From NCBI RefSeq assembly GCF_000720725.1, contig NZ_JOCQ01000007.1, positions 129,214 through 193,213 on the forward strand: a DNA stretch of 64,000 nucleotides, in the 5' to 3' direction. The notes beneath the pieces were generated by a model. The model had not been told where the DNA came from. It saw nothing but the letters and a program-made list of their open reading frames with translations, and ran no database searches. Both the position numbers and the translations under genes were made by a program. Source of the DNA: Streptomyces rimosus subsp. rimosus. GTDB taxonomy: Bacteria; Actinomycetota; Actinomycetes; Streptomycetales; Streptomycetaceae. This document shows, piece by piece, positions 16,743 to 25,572 of the stretch (within the stretch, counting starts at the first letter, position 1; every line of letters begins with the position of its first letter).

Positions 16743-17834
16743 ATGCCACGCCGCACCGCGACGCTGCTCGCCTCCCTCGTGATGCTGATTGCGCTGCTCT
16801 GCGCCGGTTTGGTGATCCCCGTCCCGTATTCGGAGATGTATCCGGGGCCCACCACCAACACCCTCGGTGAGGACAAGGGCGAGCCGGTGCTGCAGATCTC
16901 CGGCCACAAGACGTATCCCACCTCCGGCAACCTGAACATGGTCACGGTCCGGGTCACCGGCGCCGAGTTCCGTATGAACCTCCTCGAAGCGGTCTACGGC
17001 TGGCTCAAGCACGACAGCATCGTGGTGCCCCACAAGATCCTCTACCCGGAGGGCCAGACGGCCGAGCAGTCCGACCAGCAGAACGCCGAGGAGTTCACCC
17101 AGTCCCTGGAGAGCGCCAAGGTCGCGGCGTTCAAGCAGCTGGACATCCCGGTCGGCTCCCAGACGGTCGTGGCATCCGTCGTCAAGAACGCCCCCGCGGA
17201 CGGCAAGCTGCACGCCGGTGACGTGATCAAGGCCGTGGACGGTACGGAGATCAAGGCCAACACGGACGTCGCCAAGCTCGTGACCAAGCACAAGCCGGGC
17301 GAGCCGGCGGTCTTCACGGTCATCCCGGCCAAGGAGGCGGCCGCGGCCCAGAAGAAGGGCAAGAAGCCCGAGGGGCCCACCAAGGACGTCACCGTCACGG
17401 CCGCGAAGGCGAAGGACGGCCGGTCCATAGTCGGGATCCAGGCCGGCATCGACTACACGTTCCCGTTCAATGTCGACATCAAGCTGGCCGACGTCAGCGG
17501 GCCCAGCGCCGGGCTGATGTTCGCCCTCGGGATCATCGACAAGCTCACGCCCGAGGACCTGACCGGCGGCAAGTTCATCGCCGGTACGGGCACGATCGAC
17601 GCCGACGGCAAGGTCGGCCCGATCGGCGGCATCGCGATGAAGGTCGTCGGCGCGCGCAACAAGGGCGCGGAGTACTTCCTCACCCCCAAGGACAACTGCT
17701 CGGCCGTGGTCGACGACCACCCGGACGGCCTCCGCCTGGTCAAGGTGGACACCATCCGCGACGCGCTGACGTCCCTGGAGAAGATCCGCAAGGGCGACAC
17801 GGCGAGCCTGCCGAGCTGCCCCGCGAACAAGTAG
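16743..17834 (+). CDS. Membrane-anchored PDZ/Lon-like serine protease
   Basis: 363 residues. An N-terminal hydrophobic anchor (residues 6-28), a PDZ domain around residues 125-200 (GDVIKAVDGTEI) with an inserted Lys-rich loop, and a C-terminal Lon-type (S16) domain. The catalytic serine is in GPSAGLMFA and the catalytic lysine in AMKVVGARNKGAE, the Ser-Lys dyad of this family (YlbL-like). It acts outside the membrane on an unknown substrate. ATG start at 16743. Confidence 0.9.
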   Translation: MPRRTATLLASLVMLIALLCAGLVIPVPYSEMYPGPTTNTLGEDKGEPVLQISGHKTYPTSGNLNMVTVRVTGAEFRMNLLEAVYGWLKHDSIVVPHKILYPEGQTAEQSDQQNAEEFTQSLESAKVAAFKQLDIPVGSQTVVASVVKNAPADGKLHAGDVIKAVDGTEIKANTDVAKLVTKHKPGEPAVFTVIPAKEAAAAQKKGKKPEGPTKDVTVTAAKAKDGRSIVGIQAGIDYTFPFNVDIKLADVSGPSAGLMFALGIIDKLTPEDLTGGKFIAGTGTIDADGKVGPIGGIAMKVVGARNKGAEYFLTPKDNCSAVVDDHPDGLRLVKVDTIRDALTSLEKIRKGDTASLPSCPANK

Positions 17835-17925
17835 CCGGTCCGGTCCGTACGGGCCCGGGGCCGGTCACACAACGACCGCGGGCCGGGCGGTGGGCCCGGC
17901 CCCGGACGGTCCTGCGTCGGCCCGG

Positions 17926-18480
17926 TCAGCCCTCGAAGGTCGCGGCCAGCGCGTCCGCCAGGCCCGGCACCAGCTGCGAGCCGGTCAGCACCTCGGAGGT
18001 GGCGTCCTTCTCGCGCAGCCGCAGCGCCGACTCGCGCTCGCCGTCGCGCAGCACGGCCACCGTCATCCGCACCTCCTGGCGGTCCGGGTGGCCGGCGACC
18101 CACTTCGCGAGCTGGGCCTCGTCCATGCCCTCCGGCACGGAGTCCTCGGCGGACGGCGGCAGCATCAGCCGCTCCACGGTCATCGCGCAGCCGGCCACCG
18201 CATCCGGCCAGCCGATGGTGGCCAGGAACTCGTCCAGCGGCACCTCGGCCGGGACCTCGTCCTGCTCCACCGGGGTGAGCGAGGCGGTGGTGCTGTCGTC
18301 GATGCCGAGCTGTTCGGCGAGCGAGGGTTCCTGTGCGCGGAGCCGGGCGGTGTCCACGAGGGCGAAGAGGCGGGCGGGCTGGTCCCAGCCGAGCCCGGCG
18401 GCGTACTCGTCGATTTCGAGTACGGCACGGGTCAGCGGGCTGGCGGCGAGGGGGGTGCCGTCGACGGGAAGGTTGTCCAT
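17926..18480 (-). CDS. PPA1309 family protein
   Basis: 184 residues, cytoplasmic, acidic. Recognised by overall pattern: LTRAVLEIDEYAAGLGWDQP at the N terminus, a central VPLDEFLATIGWPDAVAGCA and a basic PDRQEVRMTVAVLRDG. The family is restricted to actinobacteria and has no known function. ATG at 18480. Divergent from the UPF0182 gene, a pairing conserved in actinobacteria. Confidence 0.8.
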   Translation of the reverse strand: MDNLPVDGTPLAASPLTRAVLEIDEYAAGLGWDQPARLFALVDTARLRAQEPSLAEQLGIDDSTTASLTPVEQDEVPAEVPLDEFLATIGWPDAVAGCAMTVERLMLPPSAEDSVPEGMDEAQLAKWVAGHPDRQEVRMTVAVLRDGERESALRLREKDATSEVLTGSQLVPGLADALAATFEG

Positions 18481-18604
18481 GCCCAATATCGTGCCCTGCG
18501 GACCCCGGAAATCGGGAACCGAGTAAAGCCTTAGTAAGTTGCAACAGTGGGTCCTACTATCGCCGGGCCTGCTCAACACGACAGCGAACTTCGAGGTGCG
18601 CACC

Positions 18605-21535
18605 TTGGCTTTCCAGATGCCGGACCGCGGCGGAGGCCCGACAGGGCCACGGATCAGAGTGGGCCGGCCGTCCCGGCGGGTTCGGACCCTGTTCATGACA
18701 CTGGGCGTGCTGGCCGTGCTGGCCATGCTCTTCGTCATGTTCTCCGGGTTCTGGACCGACTGGCTCTGGTACCGGTCGGTCGACTACTCCTCGGTCTTCA
18801 CCACCACCCTGTGGACGAAGATCGGCCTGTTCTTCGCCTTCGGCGCCCTGATGGCCGCCGCGGTCGGCGTCAACATCTGGCTGGCGCACCGCCTGCGGCC
18901 GCCGCTGAGCGCGATGTCCATGGAGCAGCAGAGCCTGGACCGCTACCGGATGGGCATCGCGCCGTACAAGAAGTGGGCGCTGATCGCGGTCACCGCCGTG
19001 GTGGGCCTGATCGCCGGCGCTTCGGCCTCCGGCCAGTGGCGTACGTGGCTCCAGTGGGTGAACGGCGTGCCGTTCGGCCAGAAGGACCCGCAGTTCGGCC
19101 AGGACGTCTCGTTCTACGCCTTCGACCTGCCCTGGTACCGCTTCCTGCTCAGCTTCGGCTTCGCCTGCGCGGTGCTGTGCCTGATCGCCGCGGCGCTGAC
19201 CCACTACCTGTACGGCGGGCTGCGCCTGACGAGCCCCGGCTCGCGCGCGACGGCCGCCGCCACCGGCCACCTGTCCGTGGTGCTCGGCATCTTCGTCTCG
19301 CTCAAGGCCGTCGCGTACTGGCTCGACCGGTACGGCCTGGCGGTCAAGTCCAGTGGCCTGAAGTCCGCCGACGGGTGGACGGGCCTGCGCTACGTGGACG
19401 CCAACGCCTACCTCCCGGCGAAGACGATCCTGTTCTTCATCGCGGCGATCTGCGCGGTGCTCTTCTTCGCGACGCTGTGGCGGCGCACCTGGCAGCTGCC
19501 GGTCATCGGTTTCGGCCTGATGGTGCTCTCCGCGGTCCTCATCGGCGGCCTGTACCCGGCCATCGTGCAGAAGTTCCAGGTCCAGCCGAACGAGCAGGCC
19601 AAGGAAGCGCCGTACATCAAGCAGAACATCAAGGCGACGCGGGACGCGTACGACATCAACGGTGTCGACGTGCAGGGCTACGACGGCAACTACAAGCCGA
19701 AGGGCGACGCGGACCGGCAGAAGCTGCGGGATGCCGCCGACACCACGGCGAGCGTGCGCCTGCTCGACCCGAACGTGGTCTCGCCGTCCTTCCAGCAGCG
19801 CCAGCAGGTCCGCAGCTACTACCAGTTCCCGTCCACCCTCGACGTCGACCGCTACAAGGACAAGGACGGCAAGGACCAGGACACCGTCATCGGCCTGCGC
19901 GAGCTGAACCTCAACGGCGTCTCCGAGCGGAACTGGATCAACGACCACTTCAAGTACACCCACGGGTTCGGCGCGGTGGCCGCCAAGGGCACCACGTTCG
20001 CCGAGGGCGGCGAGCCGGACTACACCGAGAGCGAGCTGCCGTCGAAGGGCCAGTTCGGGCCGTACGAGCAGCGCGTCTACTACGGCGAGAAGACCACCCA
20101 GTACTCGATCGTGGGCGGGCCGCAGAAGGAGCTGGACTACTCCTCCGACAAGAGCGGCGAGAAGAGTTACAGCTACACCGGCAAGAGCGGGGTGAACCTC
20201 GCCAACCCGATCAACCGCGCCGCCTACGCGGTGGCGTTCGGCGAGCCGCAGATCCTCTACTCGGGCGCCATCGGCGAGGGCTCGCGGATCCTGTACAACC
20301 GCACGCCCAAGGAGCGCGTGGAGGCGGTCGCTCCCTGGCTGACCATCGACGGCGACGCCTACCCGGCGGTCATCGACGGCCGGATCAAGTGGATCGTGGA
20401 CGCCTACACGACGAGCAACGGCTATCCGTACGCCTCGCGCACCACGCTCGGTGACACCACCGCCGACTCGCTCACCGACGGTCAGCGGGCGGTCGTCGCC
20501 CAGCAGAACCAGGTCAACTACATCCGTAACTCGGTCAAGGCGACGGTCGACGCCTACGACGGCTCGGTCAAGCTCTACGAGTGGGACACCAAGGACCCGG
20601 TCCTGAAGACCTGGATGAAGTCCTTCCCCGGGACGGTCGAGAAGAAGAGTTCCATCAGCAAGTCCCTGATGGAGCACATGCGCTACCCGCAGGACCTCTT
20701 CAAGGTGCAGCGCCAGCTGCTGACGACGTACCACGTCACCGACCCGAACACCTTCTACACGGGCAGCGAGCGCTGGCAGGTCCCGAACGACCCGACGAAC
20801 AAGTCGGGCAACTCGGTGCCGCCGTACTACCAGAGCCTGAAGATGCCCGACCAGAAGGCCCAGACCTTCGCGCTGACCACGACGTTCACGCCCAACAAGC
20901 GCGACAACCTGGGCGCGTTCATGGCGGTGGACGCCAATGCCACCAGCGCCGACTACGGCAAGATCAGAGTGCTGAAACTGCCGTCCCAGACGCCGGTGCC
21001 CGGTCCGCAGCAGGTCCAGTCGAAGTTCAACTCCGACCCGAAGATCGCCAATGAGCTGAACATCCTGAAGAAACTCGGCGACTCCGAGATCGAGTACGGC
21101 AACCTGCTCACGGTCCCGATGAACGGCGGCCTGCTGTACGTCGAACCGGTCTATCTGCGCGGCGCGGGCACCAACTACCCGCTGCTGAAGAAGGTGCTGG
21201 TCAGCTACGGCGAGAACGACCCCGTGCTGGGCAACAACCTGGCCGAGGCGCTCGACGTCGTCTTCGGCAAGAAGCCGCCGGGCTCCGGCAACCAGAACCC
21301 GCCGGGCGGCGGCGACACAGGTCAGCAGCCGCCGGCCGACCAGACGGTCCAGCAGGCCCTCGACGACGCCGTGAAGGCGTACGAGGACGGCGAGAAGGCC
21401 CGCAGGGACGGCGACTGGGGCGGCTACGGCGAGGCGCAGAAGAAGCTGAAGTCGGCCCTCGACCGGGCGGCCGAGGCGGAGAAGAAGGCGCAGAAGGGCA
21501 ACGCCGGCAAGAACGGCGGCGCCGGCAGCGGCTGA
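18605..21535 (+). CDS. UPF0182 family large membrane protein
   Basis: 976 residues. Residues about 15-310 hold roughly seven hydrophobic helices (for example TLGVLAVLAMLFVMFSGFW and LLSFGFACAVLCLIAAAL). The rest is a large soluble part, probably extracytoplasmic, ending in a Gln/Gly-rich linker and an Ala/Lys-rich helical tail. UPF0182 proteins are conserved in actinobacteria and cyanobacteria without an assigned function. The TTG at 18605 (MAFQMPDRGG after conversion) has GAGGTG six bases upstream; the ATG at 18617 is the alternative. Confidence 0.88.
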   Translation: MAFQMPDRGGGPTGPRIRVGRPSRRVRTLFMTLGVLAVLAMLFVMFSGFWTDWLWYRSVDYSSVFTTTLWTKIGLFFAFGALMAAAVGVNIWLAHRLRPPLSAMSMEQQSLDRYRMGIAPYKKWALIAVTAVVGLIAGASASGQWRTWLQWVNGVPFGQKDPQFGQDVSFYAFDLPWYRFLLSFGFACAVLCLIAAALTHYLYGGLRLTSPGSRATAAATGHLSVVLGIFVSLKAVAYWLDRYGLAVKSSGLKSADGWTGLRYVDANAYLPAKTILFFIAAICAVLFFATLWRRTWQLPVIGFGLMVLSAVLIGGLYPAIVQKFQVQPNEQAKEAPYIKQNIKATRDAYDINGVDVQGYDGNYKPKGDADRQKLRDAADTTASVRLLDPNVVSPSFQQRQQVRSYYQFPSTLDVDRYKDKDGKDQDTVIGLRELNLNGVSERNWINDHFKYTHGFGAVAAKGTTFAEGGEPDYTESELPSKGQFGPYEQRVYYGEKTTQYSIVGGPQKELDYSSDKSGEKSYSYTGKSGVNLANPINRAAYAVAFGEPQILYSGAIGEGSRILYNRTPKERVEAVAPWLTIDGDAYPAVIDGRIKWIVDAYTTSNGYPYASRTTLGDTTADSLTDGQRAVVAQQNQVNYIRNSVKATVDAYDGSVKLYEWDTKDPVLKTWMKSFPGTVEKKSSISKSLMEHMRYPQDLFKVQRQLLTTYHVTDPNTFYTGSERWQVPNDPTNKSGNSVPPYYQSLKMPDQKAQTFALTTTFTPNKRDNLGAFMAVDANATSADYGKIRVLKLPSQTPVPGPQQVQSKFNSDPKIANELNILKKLGDSEIEYGNLLTVPMNGGLLYVEPVYLRGAGTNYPLLKKVLVSYGENDPVLGNNLAEALDVVFGKKPPGSGNQNPPGGGDTGQQPPADQTVQQALDDAVKAYEDGEKARRDGDWGGYGEAQKKLKSALDRAAEAEKKAQKGNAGKNGGAGSG

Positions 21536-21542
21536 TACGAAG

Positions 21543-21565
21543 GCCCGGCCCCCCGTGGGCCGGGC
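21543..21565 (+). terminator. Hairpin after the UPF0182 gene
   Basis: GCCCGGCC at 21543-21550 pairs with GGCCGGGC at 21558-21565, seven-base loop, eight bases after the stop codon and before the tRNA gene. Confidence 0.65.
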
Positions 21566-21602
21566 ACCACCTCCCTGCCGTGGTACCGTGGAGGCACAAC
21601 GG

Positions 21603-21676
21603 CGCGGGGTGGAGCAGCTCGGTAGCTCGCTGGGCTCATAACCCAGAGGTCGCAGGTTCAAATCCTGTCCCCGCTA
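21603..21676 (+). tRNA. Initiator tRNA-Met (CAT), copy 1
   Basis: 74-nt cloverleaf with anticodon CAT in the loop CTCATAA. Two initiator features are visible: the first base pair is broken (C1 opposite T72), and the anticodon stem has three consecutive G:C pairs (GGG/CCC). CCA is not encoded. Identical to the copy at 23994. Followed by a strong hairpin. Confidence 0.95.
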
Positions 21677-21683
21677 CTGGAAA

Positions 21684-21716
21684 CGAAGGCCCGGATCCTT
21701 GGGATCCGGGCCTTCG
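21684..21716 (+). terminator. Terminator of tRNA-fMet copy 1
   Basis: Perfect 15-bp stem starting CGAAGGCCCGGATCC (21684-21698), loop TTG, complement at 21702-21716. No T-tract. Confidence 0.85.
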
Positions 21717-21916
21717 TCGTGTGCGGGGTGACGCCCCCGGACGGCGTTCCGGGCGACACGCCCGACGAGGCGCACCGTCCTCAGGTGTGAACGGAACTGG
21801 AGGGAACGGAGTTTGGCATGTCTCTGTATCGGGAAGTCGACAAAACGCTGTAGTGACCTCACTGGCTGCGGTATACCAGGTGTACGCGGGTTGCGGGTGG
21901 TGCGACGATGGCCCTC

Positions 21917-23773
21917 ATGGGGGACAAGGCAAGGTTGTTGGAGACAGGCCGGTTTGTGCACGCGCCCGACGACGGGCGCGAATCCGAGACGCCGGACGTA
22001 CGGGAGACCGTGCTTCCGGACCAGCGTGACGACCGGATGCCGCTGGACGCCATCGAGGCCGACGCCCCGGCCGAGGCGTCCGAAGCCGTGATCGAAGCGA
22101 ACCAGCGCCGGGCCGCCGACGCCGGCGACACCGGAGCCATGAGCGTGCTGGGCGCCCTGCTGCTGCGCCGCGGCGACCTGGACGGCGCCGAACCGTACCT
22201 GCGCTCCGCCACCGCGGCGGGCGACCGCGCCGCCGCCAACAACCTCGGCGTCCTCCTGCACCAGCGGGGCTACGCGGACGAGGCGGCGGGCTGGTGGCGC
22301 ATCGCGGCCGTCGCCGGATCCGCGGCAGCGGCGCACGCGCTGGGCCGTTTCTACCGTGAGCGCGGCGACGAGCCCGCCGCCGAGTACTGGCTGCGCCAGT
22401 CCGCCGAGTCGGGCCACTGCCTGGGCGCGTACGCCCTCGCCGACCTCCTGGAGCACCGCGGCGACGTGGGCGCCGAGCGCTGGTTCCGGGCCGCCGCCGA
22501 GCGCGGGCACCGCGAGGCCGCGTACCGCCTCGCGCGCCTCCTGGAGGACCGCGCGCAGGCCGTGGGCGGGCGCGACGCCGCCGGCGAGGCCGAGGCCGAG
22601 CAGTGGTTCCGCCAGGCCGCGGCCCGCGGGCACCGCCGCGCCGCCCTGCATCTGGGCACGCTCCTGGAGGAGCGCGGCGACACCCAGGAGGCCGGCCGCT
22701 GGTACCTGACCGCCGCCAAGGGCGGCGAGGCGCGGGCCGCCTGCGCACTGGGCTTCCTGCTGCGCGACGCGGGCGACGAGGACAGCGCCGCCGAATGGTG
22801 GCGCCGCGCCGCCCAGGACGGCGACGGCAACGCCGCCAACGCGCTGGGCGCGCTGCACGCCGACCGCGGCGAGACGCAGACCGCCGAGCGCTGGTACCGC
22901 GCCGCGCTCGACGCGGGCGATGTGAACGGCGCCTACAACATCGGCCTGCTCTGCGCCGAGCAGGGCCGGGACGGCCGCGGCGAGCAGTGGTACCGCCGCG
23001 CCGCCTACGCCGGGCACCGCGAGGCCGCCAACGCGCTCGCCATCATGCTGCTCCAGCGCGGCGACTCGGCAGGCGCCGAGCCGTGGTTCTCCAAGGCCGC
23101 CGAGGCGGGCAGCGTGGACGCCGCCTTCAACCTCGGCATCCTGTACGCGGAGCGCGGCGCGGAGCGGATGGCGCACGAGTGGTACGAGCGCGCCGCCGCG
23201 GCCGGCCACACCGAGGCCGCCCTCCAGGTCGCCATCGTCCAACTGCGCGACGGCGACACGGAGTCCGCCGAGCGGAACCTGCGCTGCGCGGCGGAGGGCG
23301 GCAGCGCCGAGGCTGCGTTCCGCCTCGCCGACCTGCTGGACCGCCGGGACGGCGGCGCGGTCGAGCGGCGGCAGGACGACGAGTGCACCCGGTGGTACGA
23401 GCACGCCGCGCAGCAGGGGCACCGGCGCGCCCAGGTCCGGGTCGGCATGTTCGCCGCGGCGCGCGGCGACGTGGTCGAGGCCGCGCGCTGGTACCGCGCG
23501 GCGGCCGAGGCGGGCAGCCGCAACGGCGCCTTCAACCTCGGCCTGCTCCTCGCGCGTGAGGGCAGTCTCCCCGAGGCCAAGCTGTGGTGGACCCGTGCGG
23601 CCGAGGACGGCCATGGGCGCGCCGCCCTGCGCCTGGCGCTGCTCGCCGCCCGGCGCGGCGCGCTCGCCGAGGGGCACCAGTGGTGCCGGCGGGCGGTGGA
23701 GCTGGGGCCGCCGGAGGTGGCGGAGCGCGCGGCACGGCTGCGCGAGGCGCTTCAGGAGGAGCTGACCGCGTAG
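21917..23773 (+). CDS. Sel1/TPR-repeat protein
   Basis: About 618 residues built from some fourteen helical repeats of roughly 36 residues with the Sel1-like pattern (GDxxGAxxLGxLLxxRGDxxxAExWxRxAAxxG). After about 60 acidic residues, repeats run to the C terminus. There is no signal peptide, so it is a cytoplasmic scaffold whose partners are unknown. Start MGDKARLLETGRF at 21917 is preferred over the ATG nine bases earlier. It is exactly flanked by two identical initiator tRNA genes. The repeats are GC-rich and could recombine. Confidence 0.85.
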   Translation: MGDKARLLETGRFVHAPDDGRESETPDVRETVLPDQRDDRMPLDAIEADAPAEASEAVIEANQRRAADAGDTGAMSVLGALLLRRGDLDGAEPYLRSATAAGDRAAANNLGVLLHQRGYADEAAGWWRIAAVAGSAAAAHALGRFYRERGDEPAAEYWLRQSAESGHCLGAYALADLLEHRGDVGAERWFRAAAERGHREAAYRLARLLEDRAQAVGGRDAAGEAEAEQWFRQAAARGHRRAALHLGTLLEERGDTQEAGRWYLTAAKGGEARAACALGFLLRDAGDEDSAAEWWRRAAQDGDGNAANALGALHADRGETQTAERWYRAALDAGDVNGAYNIGLLCAEQGRDGRGEQWYRRAAYAGHREAANALAIMLLQRGDSAGAEPWFSKAAEAGSVDAAFNLGILYAERGAERMAHEWYERAAAAGHTEAALQVAIVQLRDGDTESAERNLRCAAEGGSAEAAFRLADLLDRRDGGAVERRQDDECTRWYEHAAQQGHRRAQVRVGMFAAARGDVVEAARWYRAAAEAGSRNGAFNLGLLLAREGSLPEAKLWWTRAAEDGHGRAALRLALLAARRGALAEGHQWCRRAVELGPPEVAERAARLREALQEELTA

Positions 23774-23791
23774 GCCGCGGTTACGGGTGCC

Positions 23792-23871
23792 GTACGGGGC
23801 GGGGCGCTCCGTACGGCGCGCCCCAGCTCGTACGGCGCTCCAGCTCGTACGGCATGCCCTGGCCCGTACGG
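23792..23871. repeat. Five GTACGG motifs at 17-19 bp intervals
   Basis: GTACGG occurs at 23792, 23811, 23830, 23847 and 23866 in the non-coding gap before the second tRNA-fMet gene. The near-regular spacing is unusual; the motif itself is common in this genome. Function unknown. Confidence 0.5.
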
Positions 23872-23950
23872 CACCCCCGGCCGACCGCCGACCACCGGCC
23901 CCGCAAATCCCGGCCCCGCAATCCCCGCCCCCAGCGCAACGGACAGTGAT

Positions 23951-23980
23951 TTGCGCTGGTCGGCGCCGTGTGCGTAGACT
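23951..23980 (+). promoter_or_regulatory. Promoter of tRNA-fMet copy 2
   Basis: TTGCGC at 23951-23956 and TAGACT at 23975-23980, spacing 18, ending 13 bases before the mature tRNA. This fits the vegetative sigma HrdB consensus. Confidence 0.7.
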
Positions 23981-23993
23981 AGAGACACAACGA

Positions 23994-24067
23994 CGCGGGG
24001 TGGAGCAGCTCGGTAGCTCGCTGGGCTCATAACCCAGAGGTCGCAGGTTCAAATCCTGTCCCCGCTA
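23994..24067 (+). tRNA. Initiator tRNA-Met (CAT), copy 2
   Basis: 74 nt, identical to copy 1 at 21603, with the same broken first pair and GGG/CCC anticodon stem. It has its own promoter and terminator, so it is an independent transcription unit. Confidence 0.95.
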
Positions 24068-24071
24068 CTGA

Positions 24072-24112
24072 ACGGCTAAGGCCCGGATCCCTCGGATCCG
24101 GGCCTTAGCCGT
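24072..24112 (+). terminator. Terminator of tRNA-fMet copy 2
   Basis: Perfect 19-bp stem at 24072-24090 and 24094-24112 with loop CTC. Its inner 12 bp are the same as in the copy 1 terminator. Confidence 0.85.
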
Positions 24113-24143
24113 GTCGTGACGCGGGGCCCGTGTGCGGGTGATG

Positions 24144-24338
24144 TCACTCGCCGCGGCGTTCGCCCTTCGGGCCCCGGCCGCGCTCGGTGCGCGGGCCTCT
24201 GCTGCGCCATCCCTCTTCGTCCTGGAGGGTCTCGTTGGCCTCCTGGTTGGCCTGCTGATCGTTGATTCCGCTGTTCTCGGCGTCCTTGCGGAGCCGGGCG
24301 CGGCGGGTGTCGTAACTCTTGCTGCCGGGCTCGGGCAC
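24144..24338 (-). CDS. Small charged protein (64 aa)
   Basis: A 64-residue protein beginning MPEPGSKSYDTRRARLRKDA, rich in Arg, Glu and Gln with an Arg/Gly-rich tail. Its GTG at 24338 has a strong AGGAGG eight bases upstream, which supports a real gene. It is probably a disordered or helical DNA- or protein-binding factor. No family is recognised. Downstream of the next gene in the same direction. Confidence 0.6.
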   Translation of the reverse strand: MPEPGSKSYDTRRARLRKDAENSGINDQQANQEANETLQDEEGWRSRGPRTERGRGPKGERRGE

Positions 24339-24408
24339 GGCGACCACCTCCTGCGGCCCGGGTGCCCCGGCGATTCCGGTGAAAACGCCACCAAGGGGAC
24401 ATGTTGTG

Positions 24409-24894
24409 TCACTGCCCCCGGGGCTTGACCTCGTACCGCTGCCCCATGTCGGGGTCCTCGGTCCCTTGCAGCTCACTGGCCACCCGGAACGTGTCGACCA
24501 GATCGTGCACCAGGACGCGGGTCTCCTCCGGCTCCCGCCCGGAGCGCCGGGCGATGTCCTGGAGGTACACGCCGTCGCCGCCGTGCTCCTCCTGCGCCTC
24601 GGTGAGCGCGCGGAGGGTCTCTTCGTGGGCCGGGGTGTAGCGCCCGCCGCCGTACGAGGGCAGCTTCTCGGAGCGCTCGGGGGGCGGGAGCACCGGCTCG
24701 TGCGGCTCGTCCTGCTTGCCGCGGTGCCGCGTGGCGACCCGCTCTTCATGAGCCGCCTTCTCGGGCTCGTGCGCGCGCTGCTTGGAGGCGCCGGTGGTCG
24801 CCTGCCGGGCACTGGGGGCCTCGCCGGCCTCGCGGGCCTCACGGGCCGCCGCGCGGCGCTGGTCCTCGTCGCCTTCGACCTTCTTGCGCACCAT
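24409..24894 (-). CDS. Hypothetical protein with winged-helix-like C terminus
   Basis: 161 residues. The first half is highly charged and disordered (many Arg, Glu and Ala). The second half (ETLRALTEAQEEHGGDGVYL and DIARRSGREPEETRVLVHDL) has the length and pattern of a small winged-helix fold, which suggests DNA binding but is not proof. ATG at 24894 with GGAAGGGA nine bases upstream. Same orientation as the following 64-aa gene. Confidence 0.65.
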   Translation of the reverse strand: MVRKKVEGDEDQRRAAAREAREAGEAPSARQATTGASKQRAHEPEKAAHEERVATRHRGKQDEPHEPVLPPPERSEKLPSYGGGRYTPAHEETLRALTEAQEEHGGDGVYLQDIARRSGREPEETRVLVHDLVDTFRVASELQGTEDPDMGQRYEVKPRGQ

Positions 24895-24994
24895 CAGTAG
24901 GGTCCCTTCCTGGTCGGGATGCGGGTCCAGGCCGGGTACCCGAGGTGCGGGACGTAATCCCTGGTGCCGGTGGTGCGAAGGGTGCGCGCACGCC

Positions 24995-25026
24995 GAAGAG
25001 CCCGCGCCGTCCCGGGCGGGCTCTTC
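24995..25026 (-). terminator. Hairpin terminator after catR
   Basis: GAAGAGCCCGC at 24995-25005 pairs with its complement at 25016-25026, ten-base loop, 45 bases beyond the catR stop. Confidence 0.65.
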
Positions 25027-25070
25027 CTGGGGCCGGCGCCGGCGCGCGAGGGCGCGGCCGCCGCCGTGGT

Positions 25071-25490
25071 TCAGCTGTGCGAGTGGCAGTTCGGGCAGAT
25101 GCCGCGGTACGTCACCGACACCTCGGAGACCTGGAAGCCGAAGCGTTCCGGCACCGGCAGTGCGGCGAGCGGGTCGCTGTCCAGGTGCACGTCCCTTATC
25201 GTCCCGCACCGCGAGCACACCAGGTGCTGGTGGTCGTGGTGGGCGTTGGGGTCGTACCGCTTGGCGCGGCCGTCCGTGCTGACCTCCAGCACCTCGCCGA
25301 GCGAGACCAGCTCGCCCAGCGTGTTGTAGACGGTCGCGCGCGAGATCTCCGGCAGGCGCTCGGTCGCCTTCGCGTGCACCTCGTCAGCGGTGTAGTGGAC
25401 GTGGTCCCCGTCGAGGACCTCGGCGACGACGCGTCGCTGCGCGGTCAGCCGCCAGCCGCGTCCCCGGAGCCGTTCCAGCAGGTCACTCAT
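25071..25490 (-). CDS. catR: Fur-family peroxide-sensing repressor (CatR/PerR type)
   Basis: 139 residues. An N-terminal winged helix (LTAQRRVVAEVLDG, ISRATVYNTLGELV), a His-rich sensor segment (YDPNAHHDHQHLVC) and two CxxC pairs (CSRC, CPNC) for the structural zinc. The residue after GTIR is Asp, as in PerR rather than the Glu of Fur, which suggests metal-catalysed oxidation by peroxide. It is divergent from katA, the arrangement known for Streptomyces catR-catA. ATG at 25490 with AGGTG seven bases upstream. Likely represses katA and itself through the inverted repeats between the genes. Confidence 0.88.
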   Translation of the reverse strand: MSDLLERLRGRGWRLTAQRRVVAEVLDGDHVHYTADEVHAKATERLPEISRATVYNTLGELVSLGEVLEVSTDGRAKRYDPNAHHDHQHLVCSRCGTIRDVHLDSDPLAALPVPERFGFQVSEVSVTYRGICPNCHSHS

Positions 25491-25499
25491 GCCAATCAC

Positions 25500-25514
25500 C
25501 TATCAGTCAGATAA
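25500..25514. promoter_or_regulatory. Weak PerR-like box at the catR start
   Basis: CTATCAG-T-CAGATAA is a 7-1-7 inverted repeat with 5 of 7 positions symmetric, ten bases upstream of the catR ATG. It may mediate autorepression. Confidence 0.4.
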
Positions 25515-25572
25515 GGCCAAGGGTAGCAGTGGTCCGTCCATCACCGGATTCGGTACGAGTTTCGGGATCATC

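Noticed and set aside
18557..21661. A minus-strand open frame of over 1000 codons opposite the UPF0182 gene
   Set aside because: It is antisense to a recognisable membrane protein with good start signals, and it also runs through the first tRNA gene. Long antisense frames are expected at this G+C.
21603..24067. The two tRNA-fMet copies as att sites of an integrative element around the Sel1 gene
   Set aside because: Both copies are full-length with their own terminators, there is no integrase or other mobility gene between them, and base composition is like the core. Duplication is a simpler explanation.
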